A stretch of DNA of 26,128 nucleotides from an uncultured Senegalimassilia sp. Its GTDB lineage: Bacteria; Actinomycetota; Coriobacteriia; Coriobacteriales; Eggerthellaceae. The notes under the pieces were generated by a model. That model ran no database searches. It was not told where the DNA came from and saw only the letters and a list, made by a program, of their open reading frames with translations. A program made the position numbers and the translations under genes. Shown here piece after piece: positions 20,213 through 26,128 of the stretch. How positions within the stretch are numbered: position 1 is the first letter of the stretch; every line of letters starts with the position of its first letter. The stretch lies in contig CAKTWI010000029.1 of assembly GCA_934630815.1 (NCBI GenBank), positions 1-26,128 of the forward strand, given 5' to 3'.

Positions 20213-21988
20213 ATGAACGACGATCTGAAAGCCGGATCGGAGCAGGGGGATGCTTCGCCTCCTCTTGACTTCGCCGACGTTGTTGATAGCGAGGAACGCG
20301 AGCTGCTGCTCGTAGAGGAGCTGCGCCGGACGCAGCGCGCGCTCGCCGAGGCGGAGAACGAAATCAAGCAGAAACAGCGCGCCCTTGCCGAACGCGCCTT
20401 CGAGCAGGAAGCGGCCGATGCTCGCGATCTTTTGCACGCTGCCTGCTGGACTGCCGATTTCGATGACGAAGGCAACCCCATGGGATTCTGGTTTTCCGAC
20501 GGGTGCCGTCGCGTCCTCGGCTTCGAAAGCGAGGACGACTTCCCCGAAAACGGCGAGAACCCGGACAGGTTCATCGCTCCCGACGATCTTGTTCGCATCA
20601 ACAACGAGTTCCGCATCGCCGCAACGGAGGGAGGCCCGTACGACGTCAACTACTGCGTGCGGCGCAAAGACGGCAAGCGCATGTGGGTCCGCGCCGCCGC
20701 GAAGTTCCGGCGCGACGAACAGGGCATCGCGCGCTCATGCATGGGCGTGCTCGTGGACATCGACGATGCGGTCAAGAACCAGGCGTGCCAGCAGCAGGCC
20801 CTCGAGCAGGCCCTCGAACGCGCGGACCGCGCAAACAAGGTGAAAACCGACTTTCTTCACCGAATGAGCCATGACATGCGGACCCCCTTGAACTGCATCC
20901 TGGGGCTTTTAGAGCTATGCGAGCGCAACCGCGATGACAAGGCCCTGGTGGAAGAGAACCACGGCAAGATGAGGACAGCGGCCAGGCACCTGCTTTCCCT
21001 TATCGACGACACGCTTCAGGCCAGCAAACTCGGTGAGGGCGAGCTTGCCCTTGTGCGCGAGCCTGTCGACTTTGCGCATTTGCAGGCCGATGTCGACGAC
21101 ATCATGCAGCTGCTCGCCGCCGAGGCGGGCGTGATCATGGAGGGCCGCCAGGAGGAGGATAGCATCGCGTATCGATATGTCCTCGGCAGTGAGCTGTACC
21201 TGCGTCAGATCTTCCTGAACATCTACAGCAACTGCATCAAGTACAACCGGCCCGGCGGCAAAGTGATAACGCATGTGACCTCAAGCGAGCTGCCCGATGG
21301 CAAGGTTTTGCTCTGTTGGGAGATCACCGATACCGGCATCGGCATGAGCCCGGAGTTCCTGAAGCGCGTTTTCGAGCCTTTTGCGCGCGAGTCGAGTGTG
21401 GCGGGCACCGTCGGCGGCACGGGCTTGGGCATGCCCATCGTCAAACAGCTCATCGAGCTTATGGGCGGTTCCATCGATATCTCCAGCGAGCTGGGCGAGG
21501 GGTCCACGTTCGTGATCTCCATCCCGTTCGATCCGGCTCCGGCCCCGCGCGAAACCGAGCAGGCTGCGAGCGGATCTACCCTGCAAGGTCGCCGCTTGCT
21601 GTTGGTCGAGGACAACGACCTGAACGCTGAAATCGCCGCAACGATCCTGGAGGGCGACGGCGCGTACGTGTCGATCGTCGGCGATGGCGCGCAGGCGGTG
21701 GAGGCGTTTGCCGCAAACCCCGCCGGAACCTTCGACGCAATTCTCATGGACGTGATGATGCCGAAGATGGACGGCTTGGCTGCTACCAGGGCAATACGCG
21801 CCCTCGACCGCTCCGATGCGGCAAGTATCCCCATCATCGCGATGACGGGCAACGCCTTCCAGGAGGACGTGCGCGAATGCCTGGAAGCCGGCATGAACGC
21901 CCACATGGCCAAGCCGATCGACCTGGCGAAGGCGGAGCGCGTCATCGCTGCGGCGATGAATGGGGGTCCGGACAGCGTCCGGCAATAG
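20213..21988 (+). CDS. Soluble hybrid histidine kinase (PAS-HisKA-HATPase-REC)
   Basis: This 591-residue kinase has no TM segment and so is cytoplasmic. An N-terminal coiled coil (about 27-70, ELLLVEELRRTQRALAEAEN) leads to a PAS domain with PAC motif (about 72-185, FRRDEQGIARSCMGVLVDID). HisKA follows with phospho-His H220 in MSHDMRTPLNCIL. HATPase_c has the N box NIYSNCIKY, the G1 box DTGIGM and the G2 box GGTGLGM. A receiver domain at about 460-580 has the phosphoacceptor D513 (LMDVMMPKMDG) and K567 (MAKPIDL). ATG at 20213 has GGGGGG upstream. No separate response regulator, HPt protein or cyclase lies beside it, so its output partner must be encoded elsewhere. It follows the winged-helix gene but is separated from it by a strong terminator. 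Confidence 0.93.
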   Translation: MNDDLKAGSEQGDASPPLDFADVVDSEERELLLVEELRRTQRALAEAENEIKQKQRALAERAFEQEAADARDLLHAACWTADFDDEGNPMGFWFSDGCRRVLGFESEDDFPENGENPDRFIAPDDLVRINNEFRIAATEGGPYDVNYCVRRKDGKRMWVRAAAKFRRDEQGIARSCMGVLVDIDDAVKNQACQQQALEQALERADRANKVKTDFLHRMSHDMRTPLNCILGLLELCERNRDDKALVEENHGKMRTAARHLLSLIDDTLQASKLGEGELALVREPVDFAHLQADVDDIMQLLAAEAGVIMEGRQEEDSIAYRYVLGSELYLRQIFLNIYSNCIKYNRPGGKVITHVTSSELPDGKVLLCWEITDTGIGMSPEFLKRVFEPFARESSVAGTVGGTGLGMPIVKQLIELMGGSIDISSELGEGSTFVISIPFDPAPAPRETEQAASGSTLQGRRLLLVEDNDLNAEIAATILEGDGAYVSIVGDGAQAVEAFAANPAGTFDAILMDVMMPKMDGLAATRAIRALDRSDAASIPIIAMTGNAFQEDVRECLEAGMNAHMAKPIDLAKAERVIAAAMNGGPDSVRQ

Positions 21989-22027
21989 CCGCCGGACGGT
22001 AGCGCTGACCTTCTCCAAACCCAAAAA

Positions 22028-22065
22028 GCCCGCGAGCCTGCTCGGTTTCCCGAGCGCTCATGGGC
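22028..22065 (-). terminator. Terminator of the pyruvate:ferredoxin oxidoreductase gene
   Basis: This is a compound stem. GCCC (22028-22031) pairs with GGGC (22062-22065), GAGC with GCTC inside it, and GCTCGG (22040-22045) with CCGAGC (22050-22055) around TTTC. On the minus strand it runs into TTTTTGGGTTT, giving a good U tract. It lies between two convergent genes and may also stop rightward transcription of the hybrid kinase. Confidence 0.68.
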
Positions 22066-22104
22066 CTTCCTTGTATATGGAGCTGTACGGTGTTGCCGTG
22101 CCGC

Positions 22105-25100
22105 TTACTGCTCCTGTGCCATGCGGCGGTAGTGGTCGAAGCGGCGTAGGGCGTCCTCTTTGCCCTGCTCGAACAGCCTTTCGGCCTCTTCGGGGAAGCT
22201 CTTGGTCAGCGAGGCGAAGCGGTTCTCGCCGGCTACGAAGTCCAGGTAGTCCATGGTGGGCTCCTTGGAGTCCAGCGTCATGGGGTTCTCCTTGCGCGGG
22301 TCGTAGTGGTACAGCGACCAGTAACCGCTTTCCACGGCGCGCTTCATCTCGCCTTGGACGTCGTGCATGCCGCACTTCAGGCCGTGCGAGGTGCAAGGCG
22401 CGTAGGCGATGATCACGGACGGGCCCTCGTACTCCTCGGCTTCCTTCAGCACCTTGACCAGCTGGTTGTAGTTGGCGCCCATGGCCACCTGCGCCACGTA
22501 GACGTTGCCGTAGCTCATGAGGATGGCGCCCAGGTCCTTCTTGCCGGTCTTCTTGCCGCTGGCCGCGAACTGCGCCACGGCGCCGGCCGGCGTTGCCTTG
22601 GAGCTTTGGCCGCCGGTGTTGGAGTACACCTCAGTGTCCACCACCAGTACGTTCACGTTGGCACCGCTTGCCACCACGTGGTCCAGGCCGCCGAATCCGA
22701 TGTCGTAGGCCCAGCCGTCGCCGCCGAACATCCAGAACGTCTTCTTTGCCAGCTGGTCCTTGAACTTGAGCACCTCCTGGCACACTTCCTTCGCGCTGTT
22801 GGTCAGCTTATCCATGGAAGCCTGCGCGCATGCCACCAGGGCATCTGCGGCCTTGCGCGATGCGTCGAAGTCGTCGAACGCGGCAAGGTAGTCCTCGCAG
22901 GCGGCCTTCATCGCGTTCATGGTGGCGGCGTCGGGCGTGTCGCCCGCGTCGGCCTTCGGCTTCTCCAGCCCGTGCGTCAGGGCGCGGGACAGCTTCTCCA
23001 CGCGCGCCTTCTCCACCGCACGTTGCTGCACGGAGCCCAGGAACAGGCCCAGCGAAAGCTCGGCGTTGTTCTCGAACAGGCTGTTGGTCCAGGCGGGGCC
23101 GAAGCCGCGCTTGTTCACCGTGTAGGGGATGCCGGGGAACGGCGAGCCCCAGGCCTGCGAGCAGCCCGTGGCGTTCGCCCAGTACACACGGTCGCCAAAC
23201 AGCTGGGTGAGCAGCTTGGCGTAGGGCGTCTCGCCGCAGCCTGCGCAAGCGGCGGAGAACTCCAGCAGCGGCTGCTTGAACTGCGAGCCCTTCACGGTGT
23301 AGGGGTCGAACGCGCCGTCCTTGTCGGAGATGGTCAGGCCGAAGTCCCACAGCTTGCGAGCCTGGTCGGTGAGCTTGGCAGGCTGCATGTCCAGCGCGCC
23401 TGCCGGGCACACGTCGGCGCAGCTGCCGCAGCTGGTGCAGTCGAACTGGCTGACCTGGATGGCGTAGCGCGTGCCCTCGGGCAGCTTCTTGCCGCCCTTG
23501 ACCGCGACCGTCGTGAACCCTTCGGGGGCGTTTTGCGCCTCGTCCTGGTCGAGCAGGTAGGGGCGGATAGCGGCGTGGGGGCACACGAAGGCGCAGCGGT
23601 TGCACTGGATGCACGCTTCGGCGTTCCACTCGGGCGTCTTCACGGCGATGCCGCGCTTCTCGTAGGCGGTCAGGCCCATGTCGATGACGCCGTCCTCGTA
23701 GCCGGCGAAGGCGCTGACGGGCAGGTCGTCGCCCTTCTGCGCGTTGACGGGGCGCAGGATGTTCTCGACCACCGCGGGCACGTTAGCCTCGGCTGCGTTC
23801 TCGTCGAGCGGGGCGTCCGCCCAGCTGGCGGGCACGGCGACTTCCACGCACTTCTGCGCACCCTCGTCGATGGCCGCCACGTTCTTGGCCACCACGGCGT
23901 CGCCCTTGCGCGCGTAGGACTTGCGGGCCGCGTCCTTCATGTAGTCGAGCGCTTCCTCGACGGGCATGAGGCCCGCGATTTGGAAGAACGCCGCCTGCAG
24001 CACGGTGTTGATGTGGCTGCCCAGGCCCACGCGCTGCGCCACCTCCACCGCGTCCACGGTGAACAGGTGGATGCCGTTTCGCGCGATGTAGCGCTTCATC
24101 TTGCCGGGCAGGTTGGCGTCAAGCCCTTCGGCCGTCCAGCTGGTGTTGAGCAGGAAGGTGCCGCCGGGCTTCACTTCCTGCACCATGTCGTACTGGCGTA
24201 CGTAGCTTTGATTGTGGCAGGCCACGAAGTCCGCGCGCTTCACGTAGTAGGTGCTGCGGATGGGCTTCTTCGAAAGGCGGAGGTGGGACTTGGTCACGCC
24301 GAAGGACTTCTTCGAGTCGTACTCAAAGTATGCCTGCGCGTACATATCGGCGCAGTCGCCCAGGATGCGGATGGTGTTGTGGTTCGCGCCCACGGTGCCG
24401 TCGCCGCCCAGGCCCCAGAACTTGCAGCTGTAGGTGTCGCCGTCCTGGAAGTCGTCGAGCGGGCGCACGGGAAGCGACAGGTTCGTCACATCGTCGGTGA
24501 TGCCGATGGTGAAGCCGCGCTTGGGCTCGGCTGCGGCAAGGTTGTCGAAGACGGCCACGATCTGGGCGGTGTCGGTGTCCTTGGACGACAGGCCGTAGCG
24601 GCCGCCGATGACCGTCACCTTGCCGGCGCGGTCGCTGTTGGCGATGACGCTGGAGACGTCCAGGTACAGCGGCTCGCCGGCCGATCCCATGCACTTGCAA
24701 CGGTCGAGCACCGCGATGCGCTGCACGGTTTCGGGCAGGGCGCCCAGGAAGTGCTTCGCTGAGAACGGGCGGTACAGGTGCACCTGCAAAAAGCCGTAGC
24801 GCTTGCCCGTGCCGTCGGCCTGCGCGCGGGCGTTCAGGTAGTCGCACGCCTCCTGCGCGGTTCCCGACACGCTGCCCATGGCCACCACCACGTCGGTGGC
24901 GTCGGCGGCGCCATAGTAGTCGAACACGTGGTACTCGCGGCCGGTCACGCCGGCCACCTGGGCCATGACGTCCTCGACCACGTCTGCCAGCTGGTCGTAC
25001 GCGGTGTTGTTCGCCTCGCGCACCTGGAAGTACACGTCGCCGTTTTGCACGGTGGCGCGCAGCATGGGGTGCTCGGGGTTCAGGGCGCGCGCACGGAAAC

Positions 25101-25701
25101 GGTCGAGCGCTTCCGTATCCATGAGCGCGGTCAGCTCCTTGGTGTCGGGCATGTCGATGCGCGACAGCTCATGGGAGGTGCGGAAGCCGTCGAAGAAGTG
25201 CATGAACGGGATGCTTCCCTTCACGGCGGCAAGGTGCGCCACGGCGGCCATATCGGCGGCCTCCTGAACGCTTCCCGAGCTGAGCTGGGCGAAGCCGGTG
25301 TCGCGGCACGCCATGACGTCGGAGTGGTCGCCGAAGATGCTCATGGCGTGGGTGCCCACGGTGCGGCTTGCCACGTGCAAAACGCCTGGCAGGCGCTCGC
25401 CGGCGATGCGGTAGAGCACGGGCACCATGAGCATGAGGCCCTGGCTGGACGTGAAGCTGGTGCCCAGGCCGCCGGCCTGCAGCACGCCGTGGATGGCGGC
25501 GATGGCGCCGGCCTCGGACTGCATCTCGGTCAGCTGCACACGCTGGCCGAACATGTTCAGACGGCCCTGGGCGCTCCAGCGGTCGGTGTGCTCGGCCATG
25601 GGCGAGGACGGCGTGATGGGGTAGATGGCCGCCACCTCGGTGAAGTCGTAGGCAACGTGGGCCGCAGCCTGGTTGCCGTCGACGGTTACATAGTTGCTCA
25701 T
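22105..25701 (-). CDS. nifJ: Pyruvate:ferredoxin (flavodoxin) oxidoreductase, single chain
   Basis: This 1198-residue enzyme oxidises pyruvate with CoA to acetyl-CoA and CO2 and reduces ferredoxin, using thiamine pyrophosphate and three 4Fe-4S clusters. The length is normal for the fused, homodimeric form. The N-terminal pyrimidine-binding domain has YPITPSSPMAEHTDRW. The central ferredoxin domain has CIQCNRCAFVCPHAAI (from C697) and CTSCGSCADVCPAGAL (from C755). The C-terminal part has CAGCGETPYAKLL (from C819, proximal cluster) and a TPP-binding region with GDGWAYDIGFGG (about residue 994) and EVYSNTGGQSSK. ATG at 25701 has GGAGAGGGG upstream. It is cytoplasmic and central to anaerobic energy metabolism. 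The reduced ferredoxin it makes could feed polyferredoxin-type proteins such as that at 13959 (inference). An acyl-CoA ligase gene precedes it on the same strand. Confidence 0.97.
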   Translation of the reverse strand: MSNYVTVDGNQAAAHVAYDFTEVAAIYPITPSSPMAEHTDRWSAQGRLNMFGQRVQLTEMQSEAGAIAAIHGVLQAGGLGTSFTSSQGLMLMVPVLYRIAGERLPGVLHVASRTVGTHAMSIFGDHSDVMACRDTGFAQLSSGSVQEAADMAAVAHLAAVKGSIPFMHFFDGFRTSHELSRIDMPDTKELTALMDTEALDRFRARALNPEHPMLRATVQNGDVYFQVREANNTAYDQLADVVEDVMAQVAGVTGREYHVFDYYGAADATDVVVAMGSVSGTAQEACDYLNARAQADGTGKRYGFLQVHLYRPFSAKHFLGALPETVQRIAVLDRCKCMGSAGEPLYLDVSSVIANSDRAGKVTVIGGRYGLSSKDTDTAQIVAVFDNLAAAEPKRGFTIGITDDVTNLSLPVRPLDDFQDGDTYSCKFWGLGGDGTVGANHNTIRILGDCADMYAQAYFEYDSKKSFGVTKSHLRLSKKPIRSTYYVKRADFVACHNQSYVRQYDMVQEVKPGGTFLLNTSWTAEGLDANLPGKMKRYIARNGIHLFTVDAVEVAQRVGLGSHINTVLQAAFFQIAGLMPVEEALDYMKDAARKSYARKGDAVVAKNVAAIDEGAQKCVEVAVPASWADAPLDENAAEANVPAVVENILRPVNAQKGDDLPVSAFAGYEDGVIDMGLTAYEKRGIAVKTPEWNAEACIQCNRCAFVCPHAAIRPYLLDQDEAQNAPEGFTTVAVKGGKKLPEGTRYAIQVSQFDCTSCGSCADVCPAGALDMQPAKLTDQARKLWDFGLTISDKDGAFDPYTVKGSQFKQPLLEFSAACAGCGETPYAKLLTQLFGDRVYWANATGCSQAWGSPFPGIPYTVNKRGFGPAWTNSLFENNAELSLGLFLGSVQQRAVEKARVEKLSRALTHGLEKPKADAGDTPDAATMNAMKAACEDYLAAFDDFDASRKAADALVACAQASMDKLTNSAKEVCQEVLKFKDQLAKKTFWMFGGDGWAYDIGFGGLDHVVASGANVNVLVVDTEVYSNTGGQSSKATPAGAVAQFAASGKKTGKKDLGAILMSYGNVYVAQVAMGANYNQLVKVLKEAEEYEGPSVIIAYAPCTSHGLKCGMHDVQGEMKRAVESGYWSLYHYDPRKENPMTLDSKEPTMDYLDFVAGENRFASLTKSFPEEAERLFEQGKEDALRRFDHYRRMAQEQ

Positions 25702-25740
25702 TGTGAAGCCCCTCTCCGCAACGATGGTTTGAAAACGCGA

Positions 25741-25766
25741 GCGGGGGCGCGCAAAACGGCCCCCGC
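25741..25766 (-). terminator. Possible terminator after the acyl-CoA ligase gene
   Basis: GCGGGGGC (25741-25748) and GCCCCCGC (25759-25766) pair perfectly around a 10-nt loop. On the minus strand it is followed by TCGCGTTTTC, a weak U tract. It would separate the ligase from the downstream oxidoreductase gene. Confidence 0.55.
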
Positions 25767-25789
25767 GAAATGTCGGTGTATGGAAGCTG

Positions 25790-26128
25790 CTACTTCTTCA
25801 CCAGGTTCTGAAGGCCCAGCTCCTCGACGGCGGCTTCCCTCATCTTGTACTTGAGGATCTTGCCGGCGGCGTTCATGGGGTAGGACTCCACGAACTTGAT
25901 GTAGCGGGGCACCTTGTGGCGCGCGATGTTGCTCATCATGAACTCGCGGATCTCGGGCTCGGTCATGGTCTCGCCGTCCTGGAGAATGATGCAGGCCATG
26001 GCTTCTTCGCCGTACTTCGCGTCGGGCACGCCCACCACCTGGCAGTCGCTGACCTTGGGGTGCGTGATGACGAAGTCCTCGATTTCCTTGGGGTAGATGT
26101 TCTCGCCGCCGCGGATGATCATGTCCTT
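25790..26128 (-). CDS. Acyl-CoA synthetase / AMP-dependent ligase, C-terminal part (cut by window edge)
   Basis: Only the last 112 residues are inside the window. The frame is open through the edge, so the 5' end lies beyond 26128. The sequence KDMIIRGGENIYPKEIEDF is the classic A8-type motif of the ANL superfamily, where RGGENIYP marks medium/long-chain or aromatic acyl-CoA ligases. It continues with HPKVSDCQVVGVPDAKYGEE and ends with the A10 motif PMNAAGKILKYKMRE, whose Lys in GKILK is the catalytic lysine for adenylation. Such enzymes join a carboxylic acid to CoA using ATP via an acyl-adenylate. The substrate cannot be told from this fragment. It is followed on the same strand by the pyruvate:ferredoxin oxidoreductase gene after about 90 nt, with a possible terminator between. 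Confidence 0.93.
   Translation of the reverse strand, partial: KDMIIRGGENIYPKEIEDFVITHPKVSDCQVVGVPDAKYGEEAMACIILQDGETMTEPEIREFMMSNIARHKVPRYIKFVESYPMNAAGKILKYKMREAAVEELGLQNLVKK

Noticed and set aside
22306..24762. Long plus-strand open frame of 818 codons opposite the pyruvate:ferredoxin oxidoreductase gene
   Set aside because: It is a typical antisense shadow of a strongly biased GC-rich gene. The Val/Gly/His/Arg-rich composition resembles no protein family, and the minus-strand gene is certain.

Overview
The window is 26.1 kb of GC-rich bacterial DNA. No rRNA, tRNA, CRISPR array or insertion sequence was recognised. The best guess for the host is an anaerobic Coriobacteriia member, probably Eggerthellaceae (inference). 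The reasons are a single-polypeptide pyruvate:ferredoxin oxidoreductase, a CD1871A-type CXXC micro-protein next to a polyferredoxin and a TlpA-like lipoprotein, a multi-TM sensor upstream of a LuxR-type regulator, and a surface protein ending in an LAATGD-type sorting signal. No species was identified.

Layout. 1-645: no confident gene, but a minus-strand terminator, a weak minus-strand ORF and four inverted repeats. 716-2194 (-): DHA2-type MFS exporter with a terminator-like hairpin in its leader. 2509-3324 (-): lipoprotein. 3431-4162 (-): DUF4428/zinc-ribbon protein. 4318-8245 (-): three-gene signalling operon (8-TM kinase-like protein without visible catalytic motifs, 5-TM PAS histidine kinase, LuxR-type response regulator), preceded by a 40-bp tandem repeat at 8311-8440. 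8673-10124 and 10269-11642 (+): zinc-ribbon membrane protein and SPFH protein with three zinc ribbons. 11916-13729 (-): OmpR-type two-component system, divergent from 13820-15880 (+): CXXC micro-protein, membrane polyferredoxin and thioredoxin-fold lipoprotein. 16101-17069 (+): aldose 1-epimerase family protein. 17354-19372 (+): wall-anchored surface protein with a long leader and a 37-bp palindrome upstream. 19833-20111 (+): small winged-helix protein. 20213-21988 (+): soluble hybrid histidine kinase. 22105-25701 (-): pyruvate:ferredoxin oxidoreductase. 25790-26128 (-): C-terminal end of an acyl-CoA/AMP ligase.

How the genes may work together. Three separate signalling systems (4318-8245, 11916-13729, 20213-21988) sit among envelope genes. 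The block at 11916-15880 looks like a self-contained, signal-controlled module that passes electrons from cytoplasmic iron-sulfur carriers across the membrane to an extracytoplasmic thiol lipoprotein. It is flanked by two copies of a roughly 95-bp hairpin element. The left copy is followed by a relic of the same aldose-epimerase gene that stands intact beyond the right copy, so the module probably arrived by a duplication or Campbell-type event. The SPFH and zinc-ribbon pair looks like a membrane-stress or membrane-organisation unit.

The strongest candidates for undescribed biology are this flanked redox module, the 20/40-bp phased repeat upstream of the sensor operon, and the leader structures before the MFS exporter and the surface protein.
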